64,000 bases of DNA from Paenibacillus azoreducens (GTDB lineage: Bacteria > Bacillota > Bacilli > Paenibacillales > Paenibacillaceae), in contig NZ_AP025343.1 in the NCBI RefSeq assembly GCF_021654775.1, forward strand, positions 6,700,001 through 6,764,000, read 5' to 3'. Positions 11,363 to 20,410 of the stretch are shown here, in pieces. Positions within the stretch are counted from its first letter, which is position 1; each line of letters begins with the position of its first letter. The notes under the pieces were generated by a model, which worked only from the letters and a program-made list of their open reading frames with translations, had not been told where the DNA came from and did no database searches. The position numbers were made by a program, and so were the translations under genes.

Positions 11363-11391
11363 AGTCTATGTCAGCGCAAGGGCAGTGTCAA
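11363..11391 (-). promoter_or_regulatory. Sigma-A promoter of the pcrB-pcrA-ligA operon
   Basis: On the minus strand TTGACA (11391-11386), a 17-base spacer, then TAGACT (11368-11363), ending 34 bases before the pcrB start codon. The -35 box is a perfect match to consensus. Confidence 0.8.
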
Positions 11392-11492
11392 TTTGTTGTT
11401 CGTATCCAATGCGAACATTTTTAAGGAATTTCCAGAACCTCGCCAGAAGATACACAAACCTCAAAGATAGCTTCAATATAAACGTCTTTCAA

Positions 11493-11520
11493 CAAAAAAA
11501 TCTCCCGCGCGCGAGGAGAC
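11493..11520 (-). terminator. Intrinsic terminator of the rhamnose operon
   Basis: On the minus strand a GC-rich hairpin (TCTCC-tCGCGCGcG-GGAGA) is followed by seven T. It lies 15 bases after the rfbD stop codon. Confidence 0.85.
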
Positions 11521-11534
11521 TCTTTTCATCATTA

Positions 11535-12404
11535 TTAATGGCCTGATTGTTTCATGTGATAAAGGAAATCTTTGAGCCCTTCCCGCCAATGCCTTAAGTC
11601 GCGAAAGCCATTCGTTCTGATCGCTCCATGATCCATAACCGAATTGGCCGGACGCGGGGCCGGACGTAAAAATTGGGCCGTCGTGCATGGCTCGAGCCTG
11701 GCGGTGATGTTCAAACCGGCGGCTTCGGCCTCCGCAAAGATAGCCTCCGTAAATTCATACCAAGTGCATTCCCCGGTATTTGAGGCGTGATAAATTCCAT
11801 ACCGCTCTGTCTGGATCAACTCGGACAAAAATCCGGCCAAGTCTATCGTGTATGTGGGCGAACCCTTTTGATCATGCACCACCTGCACCAGCGGTTTCTC
11901 CTGTCCTAAACGGAGCATCGTTTTAACGAAATTATTTCCGTATTTCCCGTAAACCCAGGAAGTCCGGACGATAAAATAGCGGGATGATAACGTCTGTACC
12001 AGCATTTCGCCGGCTCTTTTGGACTTGCCATATACGCTTCGGGGATCGGTGTTATCGTACTCCCGGTAAGGATGAGGGGATAAACCGCTAAAAACGTAAT
12101 CCGTACTGATATAGATCATTTTGGCCCCAGCTTTTTCCGCAGCCAGGCATACATTTCTTGTTCCGTCAGCATTTACCCGGTACGCTTCGTCGATATCCGC
12201 CTCAGCGGCATCTACAGCCGTATAAGCGGCACAATGAATCACTGCGTCGGGTCGAAACGCCGCCATCGCCTTTTGGCATTGTTCCAAATCCGCTACATCG
12301 AGTTCATTGCGGCCGCATCCCCGAACCTCGTGACCTGTTTGAAGCAGCACGGTTACAGTATCCCTGCCCAATTGTCCATTTGCTCCGGTCACCAATACCC
12401 GCAT
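11535..12404 (-). CDS. rfbD: dTDP-4-dehydrorhamnose reductase
   Basis: About 289 residues; the last step to dTDP-L-rhamnose. The SDR dinucleotide site is GANGQLG (about residues 7-13) and the catalytic YxxxK is in YGKSKRAGE (about 128). I start at MRVLVTGANG (ATG 12404), with GGGGGGAG upstream; a longer in-frame reading adds an unlikely leader. Its ATG overlaps the rfbB stop (TGATG), so translation is coupled. It is the last gene of the rfbA-rfbC-rfbB-rfbD group. In B. subtilis the equivalent spsIJKL genes make rhamnose for the spore coat, which may be its use here. Confidence 0.96.
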   Translation of the reverse strand: MRVLVTGANGQLGRDTVTVLLQTGHEVRGCGRNELDVADLEQCQKAMAAFRPDAVIHCAAYTAVDAAEADIDEAYRVNADGTRNVCLAAEKAGAKMIYISTDYVFSGLSPHPYREYDNTDPRSVYGKSKRAGEMLVQTLSSRYFIVRTSWVYGKYGNNFVKTMLRLGQEKPLVQVVHDQKGSPTYTIDLAGFLSELIQTERYGIYHASNTGECTWYEFTEAIFAEAEAAGLNITARLEPCTTAQFLRPAPRPANSVMDHGAIRTNGFRDLRHWREGLKDFLYHMKQSGH

Positions 12405-13432
12405 CAAGCTCCCCCCAGCCGCGTACCATACTGTTTGGCATAATAGGCCTGGTAATCGCCTGATTGAATGCGGCTCCACCATTCCTCATGATTCAAATAC
12501 CAACGTATGGTTTCTTTGATCCCGGTCTCAAAATCATATTGGGGTTTCCAGCCAAGCTCACGGATGATTTTGCTTGCATCGATCCCGTAGCGGCGGTCAT
12601 GTCCGGGACGGTCTTCCACATACGTAATCAGCGATTCCGGTTTGCCCAGCTCTTTCAAAATCTCTTTTACGATATGAATATTGGTCCGTTCATTGTTTCC
12701 CCCGATGTTATAAACTTCACCGGCACGGCCGCTGTGGATCACCAAATCAATGGCGCTGCAATGATCTTCCACGTAAAGCCAATCCCGGATGTTCATGCCG
12801 TCGCCATAGACAGGCAAGGGTTGATCTTGCAAAGCCCGGGAAATCATCAAAGGTATCAATTTTTCGGGAAATTGGTACGGACCGTAGTTGTTGGAACAGC
12901 GCGTAATGTTGACCGGAAGGCCATACGTTTCATGGTAGGCGCGGACCAACACATCTCCTCCGGCTTTGCTCGCCGAATATGGACTGTTGGGAGACAGCGG
13001 CGTTTCTTCCGTAAATAGTCCGGTTTTTCCCAGAGATCCGTATACTTCATCCGTGGATACTTGAACGAATTTGGATACGCCATATTTTTTCGCCGCATCC
13101 AGCAGCAACTGCGTGCCAAGAACATTGGTCCTAACAAAGATGTCCGGTTCCAAAATACTGCGGTCCACATGGGATTCGGCAGCAAAATTTACAACGACGT
13201 CGATACCCTGCCGAAATAATTGGTCCACGCCTTTGGCATCCGTAATATCCGTTTTTGAAAACGAATAATTAGGATGGTTCTCTACCGCCTCCAAGTTCTC
13301 CAAATTGCCGGCATACGTAAGCGAATCGACATTCACGATATGATAATCCGGGTGCTGGCGAAGCATGTATAAAATAAAATTGCTGCCGATAAAACCTGCC
13401 CCGCCGGTAACAAGAAGTCTCATCATAGACAT
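12404..13432 (-). CDS. rfbB: dTDP-glucose 4,6-dehydratase
   Basis: About 342 residues. The Rossmann motif TGGAGFIGSNF is at the N terminus, the catalytic triad is represented by STDEVYG (about 123-129) and YSASKAGGD (about 150), and the substrate loop by NNYGPYQFPEKLIP. The ribosome site TAGGAGG overlaps the stop codon of rfbC. The first ATG (13432) is 4 bases away and the ATG at 13426 is 10 bases away, so the true start could be six bases later. It converts dTDP-glucose to dTDP-4-keto-6-deoxyglucose. Confidence 0.96.
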   Translation of the reverse strand: MSMMRLLVTGGAGFIGSNFILYMLRQHPDYHIVNVDSLTYAGNLENLEAVENHPNYSFSKTDITDAKGVDQLFRQGIDVVVNFAAESHVDRSILEPDIFVRTNVLGTQLLLDAAKKYGVSKFVQVSTDEVYGSLGKTGLFTEETPLSPNSPYSASKAGGDVLVRAYHETYGLPVNITRCSNNYGPYQFPEKLIPLMISRALQDQPLPVYGDGMNIRDWLYVEDHCSAIDLVIHSGRAGEVYNIGGNNERTNIHIVKEILKELGKPESLITYVEDRPGHDRRYGIDASKIIRELGWKPQYDFETGIKETIRWYLNHEEWWSRIQSGDYQAYYAKQYGTRLGGA

Positions 13433-13440
13433 TAGGCCTC

Positions 13441-13989
13441 CTAATCGAAATTCAGTTCCGCATCCTGCAGCAGCGGGTGACGCCCGTCTTTGTCCGACAG
13501 GATCGGATCGGAGACCGGCCAATCGATTCCCAGCGCCGGGTCACTCCATAAAATGCCCCGATCATGCTCGGGGGAATAATATTCGTCCACCTTGTACAAA
13601 ACCTGGGTATTCGGTACAAGCGTGCATAATCCATGCGCAAAACCTTGGGGAACAAGCAGCTGCCGATGGTTATATTCGCTCAGGATCACTCCGAGCCATT
13701 GCCCGAATGTGGGCGAACCGCGGCGGATATCAACGATCACGTCATAAATCGCGCCTTTGACGACGCGGACGATTTTGGTTTGCGCCTTGGGATTCAGTTG
13801 ATAATGCAGCCCGCGGATCACGCCGGGTTCCGCAGACAGTGAGTGATTGTCCTGAATAAACCGGAATGAAATCCCCTGTTTCCCAAGTACAGCTTCGTTG
13901 TAACTCTCCATAAAAAAACCCCGGTGATCTCCATGGACAACCGGTTCAAGCAAACATGCACCCTGCAGCTCTAGAGGAGTTATTTTCAT
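13441..13989 (-). CDS. rfbC: dTDP-4-dehydrorhamnose 3,5-epimerase
   Basis: A 182-residue cupin enzyme of standard length. Family signatures are GDHRGFFMESYN (about 20-31), RGLHYQ (about 59-64, with the active-site His) and VPQGFAHGLCTL (about 112). It starts with ATG at 13989, 27 bases after the rfbA stop, and its stop overlaps the ribosome site of rfbB. The order A-C-B-D with tight spacing indicates a single transcript. Confidence 0.96.
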   Translation of the reverse strand: MKITPLELQGACLLEPVVHGDHRGFFMESYNEAVLGKQGISFRFIQDNHSLSAEPGVIRGLHYQLNPKAQTKIVRVVKGAIYDVIVDIRRGSPTFGQWLGVILSEYNHRQLLVPQGFAHGLCTLVPNTQVLYKVDEYYSPEHDRGILWSDPALGIDWPVSDPILSDKDGRHPLLQDAELNFD

Positions 13990-14016
13990 ATTGACTTAGG
14001 CGCCCTCCTTTCGTCC

Positions 14017-14760
14017 TTACAACTTGAAGCGGCCAAATTCCTCGCCAAATACCACGTTTTGTGCCAGGTCATTCGCCCGGGTCCATGATAGATGGGTTCC
14101 GGCATCCGTCCACCAGCCTTTCAATACATCAAAGGTTAACTCATTCTGTTTAATATATGAATTATTTACGTCCGTGATTTCCAATTCGCCCCTTGCCGAG
14201 GGTTTTAACGTGCGGATAATTTCAAACACCTGTTGATCGAACATATAAATGCCCGTAACCGCATAGTCGCTTTTGGGCAGCTGCGGCTTTTCTTCGATGG
14301 AAACGATGTGGTTTTCCCTTAGTTCGGGTACTCCAAAGCGGCTCGGATCTTGAACCTTCTGGATCAAAATTTTGGCACCGCTTGGCTGCTGCCGGAATTT
14401 ATCGATAAATGGGGTAATATCGTCTTCGAACACATTGTCCCCCAAAATAACGACCATTCGCTCCCCGCCGACGAACTGCTCGGACAAAGCCAAAGCTTGC
14501 GCGATTCCCCCGGCTTCATCCTGAACCTTGTACGTAAAGCAAACCCCCATTTCCCGTCCGCTCCCAAGCAGACTCACAACGTCCCCCATATGTTCCTTGC
14601 CTGTAACAATCAAAATATCCGTGAGACCGGCTTGTTTCAGTTTTGAAATGGAATGAAAAATCATGGGATACTTCCCGACGGGAAGAAGATGCTTATTGGT
14701 GACCTTGGTTAAAGGGTATAAACGGGACCCTGTGCCTCCGGCCAAAATGATTGCTTTCAT
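14017..14760 (-). CDS. rfbA: Glucose-1-phosphate thymidylyltransferase, short form (SpsI-like)
   Basis: 247 residues, nucleotidyltransferase fold. It makes dTDP-glucose, the entry step of the pathway. The pyrophosphorylase signature GGTGSRLYPLT (about 8-18) and the metal site LGDNVFED (about 107) are clear. It is about 45 residues shorter than enterobacterial RmlA and lacks the C-terminal allosteric extension; B. subtilis SpsI has the same short length. An extended -10 TGTTATAAT lies about 120 bases upstream on the minus strand. Confidence 0.93.
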   Translation of the reverse strand: MKAIILAGGTGSRLYPLTKVTNKHLLPVGKYPMIFHSISKLKQAGLTDILIVTGKEHMGDVVSLLGSGREMGVCFTYKVQDEAGGIAQALALSEQFVGGERMVVILGDNVFEDDITPFIDKFRQQPSGAKILIQKVQDPSRFGVPELRENHIVSIEEKPQLPKSDYAVTGIYMFDQQVFEIIRTLKPSARGELEITDVNNSYIKQNELTFDVLKGWWTDAGTHLSWTRANDLAQNVVFGEEFGRFKL

Positions 14761-14875
14761 AAATGCCTCCTAGATTAATAAGGTAGTGAATCATGATAAG
14801 CAAGCATACTCATAGATGGGGAATGTTACGAATTGTTAGCAATATAGAAACAATGATACAAAATGTATCCTTGGT

Positions 14876-14885
14876 TTATTATAAC
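14876..14885 (-). promoter_or_regulatory. Extended -10 element before rfbA
   Basis: On the minus strand TGTTATAAT gives a perfect -10 hexamer (14883-14878) with an extended TGn. No good -35 is seen 17 bases upstream, as expected of an extended -10 promoter. It lies between the galU terminator and rfbA, so the rhamnose operon can be transcribed independently of galU. Confidence 0.55.
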
Positions 14886-14916
14886 AAATAAAATGGGTTT
14901 GGGAATCATTTGGATG

Positions 14917-14970
14917 AAAAAAACACTTATCTAAATGTACGCATGAGCGTGCATTTAAGATAAGTGTTTT
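14917..14970 (-). terminator. Strong terminator after galU
   Basis: A very long inverted repeat: AAAAAACACTTATCT and (A)AATGTACGC pair with GCGTGCATT and AGATAAGTGTTTTTT around an ATGA loop, giving T-runs on both strands. It directly adjoins the galU stop codon. Confidence 0.93.
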
Positions 14971-15855
14971 TTAAATGAATAGTTGTCCTTCACTCTTCAT
15001 TACATCTTTTAAATAAATCAGTAAATCTTCCCTCAAATCATGATGCTGAAGAGCATAATGAATAGTTGTCTTGATGAATCCCAACTTTTCTCCCACATCA
15101 TGCCGCAAGCCGTCAAAATGATAAGCCAATATCGATTCCTTTTGACTTAAGGCAGATAATGCATCTGTTAATTGAATCTCTCCGTTGACCCCTGCAGACT
15201 GCCCCTCTAAAAGTTCAAATATATGAGGGTCCAATATGTAGCGGCCCATGATGGCCAAATTGGATGTTGCCTCGGAAGGTTTTGGTTTTTCGATCAGCCG
15301 CAATGCTTGAAATACGCGATCTTCGATTTGCCGGCCATCTACAATACCATAGCGGTAAACTTCATCAAATGGAACCGGCTGTACGCCGACGATCGAGGCA
15401 TTGTATTGTTCATGCACCTGAATCATCTGCTTTAAGCAGGGAACCTCAGCTTCAACAATATCATCTCCTAAAAGTACCGCAAACGGTTCATTCCCTATAA
15501 ATTTACGCGCGCACCAAATCGCGTGACCTAACCCTTTAGGCTCTTTTTGACGGATATAATGGATGTCTGCCATCTCGGAGGGTCTGCGGACTTCATTAAG
15601 GAGATCCCATTTCCTTTTTTCCGTGAGATTATGTTCAAGCTCAAATGAATAATCAAAATGATCTTCAATCGCTCGTTTCCCCTTACCGGTAACGATAATG
15701 ATATCTTCGATTCCGGAGGCAACCGCTTCTTCTATGATGTATTGTATCGTAGGTTTATCCACAATCGGAAGCATTTCTTTAGGCATGGCTTTGGTAGCCG
15801 GAAGAAAACGTGTACCTAAACCTGCTGCTGGAATAATGGCTTTACGGATTTTCAT
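14971..15855 (-). CDS. galU: UTP-glucose-1-phosphate uridylyltransferase
   Basis: 294 residues, normal for GalU/GtaB. It makes UDP-glucose for teichoic acids, glycolipids and exopolysaccharide. The N-terminal signature is [19 protein letters not shown] (residues 10-28), with LGDDI (about 132) as the metal site and EKP (about 196) in the substrate loop. The ATG follows AACGGGGAG. It stands alone between a strong terminator and the U32 peptidase gene's terminator, next to the rhamnose nucleotide-sugar genes. Confidence 0.96.
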   Translation of the reverse strand: MKIRKAIIPAAGLGTRFLPATKAMPKEMLPIVDKPTIQYIIEEAVASGIEDIIIVTGKGKRAIEDHFDYSFELEHNLTEKRKWDLLNEVRRPSEMADIHYIRQKEPKGLGHAIWCARKFIGNEPFAVLLGDDIVEAEVPCLKQMIQVHEQYNASIVGVQPVPFDEVYRYGIVDGRQIEDRVFQALRLIEKPKPSEATSNLAIMGRYILDPHIFELLEGQSAGVNGEIQLTDALSALSQKESILAYHFDGLRHDVGEKLGFIKTTIHYALQHHDLREDLLIYLKDVMKSEGQLFI

Positions 15856-16030
15856 GGCTGGACTCCCCGTTTTAGAATTCTACTAAATAAGTTGAACCAA
15901 TGATTATGAACGGCCCCCATCCCTTTTCATTTTCTTTAGTTCAGCTTATATGGCTGAAATTATCTATCAGACTTGCTCAGCTCCATGTTAACAGAAATTT
16001 ACTTCTCTCTCAATGAATCCATTAGACATT

Positions 16031-16073
16031 AAAAGCCCCTGCTTAATCATGGATGATGTGCTAAGCAGGAGCC
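16031..16073 (-). terminator. Terminator after the U32 peptidase gene
   Basis: On the minus strand GCTCCTGCTTA and TAAGCAGGGGC pair around a 16-base loop and are followed by TTTTAATG. It begins 18 bases past the stop codon. Confidence 0.75.
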
Positions 16074-16090
16074 ATTAATCTAATTAGTAT

Positions 16091-18601
16091 TTACTTCACC
16101 AGTTGACCGCGCGTGACGCCGAGCTGGTTGGTCGCTTTGAGCGTCTTCCATACCTGCGTGCCGTTGATTTCACCGCGCAGTGCGCGGTTATAGAGATCGA
16201 TGACCTCATGCACCTGCTCCTTCGTTTCTTCGAGAAACTCGACGCGGTAATGGGCTACGCCAAGGTCCATGAAGTTGGTCAGGTATTCGGCGCCGGACTG
16301 CTCGATCGCGTTGTAAACCGTATTGCGGCAGCCTTCGTCCACCCGGACCGGGTGGGACATGCCGATGCGGTCCTGCAGCGATACCCGGTGCGCTTCGCAT
16401 GGACGGCCGCAGTTGGTGTAGTCCGTGCCTTCGCTGAGGAAGGTGCAATACACGCAGTGCTCGGTATGGAACATCGGCAAATGCTGATGGATGACGACTT
16501 CCATCCGCGAAGTGTCGGAACGGCCGAGCAAATCGACCATCTGCTGAATGTTCAGGTCGTAAGACGGCGTGACGATGTCGCAGCCGGCTTCGAGGAACAA
16601 ATTCACCGCTTTATGGTTGGCGATGTTCAGCGAGAAATCGCCGATCAGCTGCGGATGCTTCGCATCCGGGTTCTCCATCCGGTCGCGCAGGTAGAAATAC
16701 AGCGCGCCGGTGTTCCGCACCAGCACGGCGTCCGGCTGAAGGCGCAGAATGTTTTTGTGGATGCCGTTCTCGATCGGCATATGGATGCGCGGCGTTACGA
16801 GCGCTATTCTTTTGCCGGCGGCATGAACGGTCTCCACCGCTTCCTTGAACTGCTTGATGAACTCGAAGTCGGCGTATATGAACTCTACGCCGGCTTCCAG
16901 CGCAGCCTCCACCTGCGGGAGGCTGCGGCACAGCGCGGTGAGCTTCGCCTCACCGCGGGCCACCGGCGATGCGCTAGGCGCCGCATCGCCAAACACATCC
17001 ACCGCCCGTTTCACGTACACGGGCGGCTTCGGGCGCTCGCCAGCGAGCAGCTCCACCGCACGGCGGCGGATGCTGTTCAGCTCGCGCATGGGCACAATGA
17101 CGTCGCCCTGCAGGTCGACGTCCAGCTTCTCCAGCTGGAACACGGTGCCGCCCAAACGGCCGAATTGCTCTTCGAGCAGCGCGTAATCCATCGGCCGTTT
17201 CTTGGCCACTTCCAGTTCCAGCTCCGAATCCACCTGGACCGTCGTGCCTTTCTGCACATCGGTCCAGATTGTCGTCAGCAGGCCGCCGGCATGGCCAAAT
17301 GCCTTCACATGCACCGGGAAGACCCGGTATGGCTTATCCGTCTCATACGTCTGGCGCAGGCGCTTGTCCAGCGCCGGGTCATTGGTTTTCCAGATGCGGT
17401 CGCCGACATGCACCTTGTGCAGATCCACGTCGCTGCGGCCGGGAATGATGTCGACGATCCAGCCTTCGCCAGCTTCGCCTTCGATCTTGACGCCTTTGCG
17501 GCGCAGATCATAAATACGTCCGCCTTCTTCCGGCTTCGTCGGATCTCCGGCGTCGAACACGATGCCGTCGCCGCGTTTCAGCGGTGCTTCAATCCGGCAA
17601 ACGACGCCGTCGCGCAGCACCTGCTCCACGCGTCCGAGATAAACGCCGCGGCTTTTCGGGAATGTGCCGTCGACCAGCTTTTTATTGTTCGTGCCTTCCA
17701 GGAAGCCATGCGTAAAGCCGCGCGAGAAGCTCTGCTGCAGCTCGCGCATCTCCTCTTTGCCCGGCTTCGTATCATCGCCTTCGAAATACCGGTCAATCGC
17801 CTTCCGGTACTTGCTGACCACGTTGGCGACATATTCCGGGCTCTTGAGGCGTCCTTCGATTTTAAATGAAGTGACCCCCGCTTCGATCAGCTCAGGCATC
17901 AGGTCAATCGCCGCCAAATCCTTTGGCGACAGCAGGTAGGCGACATCGCCCATCGGCTTCTGTTCGCCATCGACCATCAGGTCGTACGGCAGGCGGCAGG
18001 CCTGCGCGCATTCGCCGCGGTTCGCCGAACGTCCGCCCCACATTTCCGAGGTCAGGCATTGTCCGGAGTAGGAAACACACAGCGCGCCATGCACGAATAC
18101 TTCCATCGGCAGCTTTGCCTGCTCGCCGATTTTTTGAATCTGCTTCAAATTGTTTTCGCGGCCCAGAACGACGCGTTCCATGTTCCAAGGTTTCGTAAAC
18201 TCCACCGCCTCCGGCGAAGTGATCGTCATCTGCGTGGAGCCGTGAATCGGAAAGTCCGGCGACATTTCGCGGATCATTTTCACAAGCCCAAGGTCCTGAA
18301 CGATGACGGCATCGACGCCTGCATCGATACAAGCTTCGATCAGCTCTTGGGCATCCTGCAGTTCGTCTTCGAACACCAAAATATTAAACGTCAAAAAACC
18401 TTTGACGCCATAGCTGTGCAGAAACGACATGATTTCCGGCAGCTCGGCCATCAAAAAATTGTTGGCGCGGGCGCGGGCATTAAACTTTTCAACGCCAAAA
18501 AAGATCGCGTCGGCCCCATTCGCCACCGCCGCGCGCATGCAGTCCCAATCGCCGGCTGGGGCGAGCAGTTCCACATCTTCTCTCCGTAATTTTGTATTCA
18601 T
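16091..18601 (-). CDS. U32 family peptidase / RlhA-like 23S rRNA hydroxylation protein, long form
   Basis: 836 residues. The N-terminal U32 domain begins VELLAPAGDWD and contains the signature EVFVHGALCVSYSGQC (about 172-187) followed by GECAQACRLPY (about 199), so the conserved cysteines are present. A middle beta-rich DUF3656-type domain follows, then a second barrel-like half (about 575-790) with additional cysteines (HCVYCTF, NCGRPC). E. coli RlhA, of this long class, is needed for prephenate-dependent hydroxylation of 23S rRNA C2501; many others are annotated collagenase-like peptidases on weak grounds. No signal peptide, so it is cytoplasmic. The gene is noticeably GC-rich, giving long open frames on the opposite strand that are not genes. 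Confidence 0.9.
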   Translation of the reverse strand: MNTKLRREDVELLAPAGDWDCMRAAVANGADAIFFGVEKFNARARANNFLMAELPEIMSFLHSYGVKGFLTFNILVFEDELQDAQELIEACIDAGVDAVIVQDLGLVKMIREMSPDFPIHGSTQMTITSPEAVEFTKPWNMERVVLGRENNLKQIQKIGEQAKLPMEVFVHGALCVSYSGQCLTSEMWGGRSANRGECAQACRLPYDLMVDGEQKPMGDVAYLLSPKDLAAIDLMPELIEAGVTSFKIEGRLKSPEYVANVVSKYRKAIDRYFEGDDTKPGKEEMRELQQSFSRGFTHGFLEGTNNKKLVDGTFPKSRGVYLGRVEQVLRDGVVCRIEAPLKRGDGIVFDAGDPTKPEEGGRIYDLRRKGVKIEGEAGEGWIVDIIPGRSDVDLHKVHVGDRIWKTNDPALDKRLRQTYETDKPYRVFPVHVKAFGHAGGLLTTIWTDVQKGTTVQVDSELELEVAKKRPMDYALLEEQFGRLGGTVFQLEKLDVDLQGDVIVPMRELNSIRRRAVELLAGERPKPPVYVKRAVDVFGDAAPSASPVARGEAKLTALCRSLPQVEAALEAGVEFIYADFEFIKQFKEAVETVHAAGKRIALVTPRIHMPIENGIHKNILRLQPDAVLVRNTGALYFYLRDRMENPDAKHPQLIGDFSLNIANHKAVNLFLEAGCDIVTPSYDLNIQQMVDLLGRSDTSRMEVVIHQHLPMFHTEHCVYCTFLSEGTDYTNCGRPCEAHRVSLQDRIGMSHPVRVDEGCRNTVYNAIEQSGAEYLTNFMDLGVAHYRVEFLEETKEQVHEVIDLYNRALRGEINGTQVWKTLKATNQLGVTRGQLVK

Positions 18602-18728
18602 CTATATATCCTCCTAACCGGTCTTTAAACCGGATCTGCTTCATTGGCATTTTAACTTATCCAGTTTACCAGACATCCCGCCATCCTGCTACCTGGGGGC
18701 GATCAAGAAAACGCTGATAACTTCACAC

Positions 18729-18757
18729 TTTACAAATCCGCATCTTTATGCTACGTT
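18729..18757 (+). promoter_or_regulatory. Promoter of the ArsR-type regulator
   Basis: TTTACA (18729-18734), a 17-base spacer, and TACGTT (18752-18757). The -10 abuts the operator that begins at 18757, so a bound repressor would block polymerase. Confidence 0.6.
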
Positions 18758-18778
18758 ATTTCTACAAATATCGAAATA
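18757..18778 (+). promoter_or_regulatory. ArsR operator, site 1
   Basis: A 22-bp AT-rich dyad that starts TATTTC and ends GAAATA. Its exact reverse complement recurs at 19099-19120 before the MFS gene. The pairing with two start regions makes it the likely binding site of the regulator encoded between them. Confidence 0.75.
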
Positions 18779-18805
18779 CAAATCATCTACTGGAGGCTCA
18801 GTGCC

Positions 18806-19084
18806 ATGAAAGAACCCAAAGATCAACAGCAGGCAGTCAAAATTTATAAAGCGCTCGGAGAACCTACCCGGTTCAAAATCGCCCTGCACCTAAAAGAAGA
18901 AAGCGACCAATGCTGCTGCGTTCTGGGAGAGAAACTGCAAACGGTAGCCATCTCTACTCTGTCCCATCATCTGAAACAAATGGCAGAGGCGGGTTTGCTG
19001 ACTTCACGTAAAGAGGGAACCTTCATATATTACAGCTTGGACAAGGAAGTGGCCGCCAAATACGCTCCATACTTGCTGGAGTAA
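18806..19084 (+). CDS. ArsR/SmtB-family transcriptional repressor
   Basis: 92 residues, a compact winged helix. The core is ALGEPTRFKIALHL (about 13-26) and the recognition helix is in ISTLSHHLKQMAEAGLL (about 48-64), followed by the wing and YYSLD. The stretch QCCCVLGE (about 34-41) has three adjacent cysteines near the alpha-3 helix, which could bind a thiophilic metal or sense oxidation; the classical ELCVC arrangement is not exact. ATG follows TGGAGG. It precedes an MFS exporter and both have identical operators, so it probably represses itself and the exporter. Confidence 0.92.
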   Translation: MKEPKDQQQAVKIYKALGEPTRFKIALHLKEESDQCCCVLGEKLQTVAISTLSHHLKQMAEAGLLTSRKEGTFIYYSLDKEVAAKYAPYLLE

Positions 19085-19098
19085 TTTTTTTTGATTTC

Positions 19099-19120
19099 TA
19101 TTTCGATATTTGTAGAAATA
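19099..19120 (+). promoter_or_regulatory. ArsR operator, site 2
   Basis: Exact reverse complement (22 of 22) of the site at 18757-18778, placed in the 69-bp gap between the regulator and the MFS gene, 34 bases before the MFS start codon. Confidence 0.75.
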
Positions 19121-19153
19121 TAGTTATTTAAAACATACTGGGAGAGTGAACTT

Positions 19154-20326
19154 ATGAAAAGTACATGGAAAGTATACGTTCTTGCCTTAATCAGCTTTTT
19201 GGTTGGAACATCCGAATACATTATTTCCGGGATCTTGGACCGGATCGCAGAGACGCTGGGGATCAGCGTTGCGGCAGCAGGCCAGCTCATAACAGTCTTT
19301 TCCCTTGCCTATGCGATCGGTACGCCTTTTCTGATGGCGTTGACAGCCAAATTGGACCGGCGCAAGCTTCTTCTTTATTCGCTTAGTCTCTTTATTGCGG
19401 CTAACCTGCTGACATTTATTTTGCCCGGCTTTGGCCTCTTCATTGCCGCGAGAATCATCATGGCTTTAGGTGCCGGCATGGTCGTCGTTACCGCACTTAG
19501 CATTGCCGCCAAAATCGCGCCGCCCGGCAAGCAGGCCAGCTCCATCGCCACCGTTACCATGGGCTTTACCGCATCGCTTATTATCGGTGTCCCGCTTGGC
19601 AGAATGGTATCTACGGCTTTTGGCTGGAAAGCGGTGTTTCTAGCCATCGCAATTGTCGGCATACTCGCCATGCTTGTGATTGCCGCGGTCATTCCACGTA
19701 TGCAAGGCGACAAGCCGGTACCTTTGATCAAACAATTTGCTTTGTTAAAAAAACCTCAGGTTTTGGTCGCTTTAGCAATTACTTTCTTCTGGTTAGGAGG
19801 ATATTCTCTCGCCTATACTTACATCTCTCCTTTTCTGCTTGAGGTGACTCATTTAAATGATTCATTGCTTAGCACAGCTCTGTTTGTATTCGGCATTGCC
19901 AGCTTGGTTGGTTCAAAAGTCGGCGGCTACAGCGCAGATAAACGGGGCATCATGTTCACGCTGGTTTCGGGAATGCTGCTGCATGTCATTTCGTTGATAT
20001 TGCTTTCCCTGGCCGGACAGTCGGTCATTGCCGTATTCGCCATTCTGATCCTCTGGTCTTTTGCCGCTTGGTCTTCCGGTCCAACCCAGCAATTTAACCT
20101 GGTTTCGCTTGTTCCCGAATCCTCAGGGGTGATGCTGAGTTTGAACCAATCCACGATGCAGCTGTCTATGGCTGTCGGTGCGGGAGTCGGAGGGCTGATC
20201 GTTAACCATGTTTCACTAGCTTCCATTACCTGGTTCGGGGCGCTCGGCGTACTCATCGCCATTATTGCCACTTTTGTATTGTCCGGCATGGCAACTCGGC
20301 ATTCGGCGGTACAATCAGCGGATTAA
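19154..20326 (+). CDS. MFS efflux transporter, 12-TM (DHA1 type)
   Basis: 390 residues with about 12 membrane segments. The first cytoplasmic loop AKLDRRKLL fits motif A of the major facilitator superfamily, and GAGMVVVTALS near residue 100 fits the antiporter-type region. It resembles AraJ/YdhP-type proton-coupled exporters. It is controlled by the adjacent ArsR-type repressor through a shared operator. The substrate is unknown: an organic toxicant, thiol-reactive drug or metal complex is possible. ATG follows GGGAGAG. Confidence 0.93.
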   Translation: MKSTWKVYVLALISFLVGTSEYIISGILDRIAETLGISVAAAGQLITVFSLAYAIGTPFLMALTAKLDRRKLLLYSLSLFIAANLLTFILPGFGLFIAARIIMALGAGMVVVTALSIAAKIAPPGKQASSIATVTMGFTASLIIGVPLGRMVSTAFGWKAVFLAIAIVGILAMLVIAAVIPRMQGDKPVPLIKQFALLKKPQVLVALAITFFWLGGYSLAYTYISPFLLEVTHLNDSLLSTALFVFGIASLVGSKVGGYSADKRGIMFTLVSGMLLHVISLILLSLAGQSVIAVFAILILWSFAAWSSGPTQQFNLVSLVPESSGVMLSLNQSTMQLSMAVGAGVGGLIVNHVSLASITWFGALGVLIAIIATFVLSGMATRHSAVQSAD

Positions 20327-20375
20327 AGGCCTCGGCAAGGTAAGTTCATCTTTCGGAGCTTAGCCTTTTATAACG

Positions 20376-20406
20376 AAAAGCAGCTCGATAATCGAGCTGC
20401 TTTTTT
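20376..20406 (+). terminator. Terminator of the arsR-MFS unit
   Basis: AAAGCAGCTCGAT/ATCGAGCTGCTTTTTT, a near-perfect hairpin with a T-run, about 50 bases after the MFS stop. Confidence 0.92.
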
Positions 20407-20410
20407 AAAT

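Noticed and set aside
16103..17869. 588-codon plus-strand frame opposite the U32 peptidase gene
   Set aside because: Mirror frame of a GC-rich gene whose opposite strand has intact family motifs; Arg/His-rich, no domain, no ribosome site.
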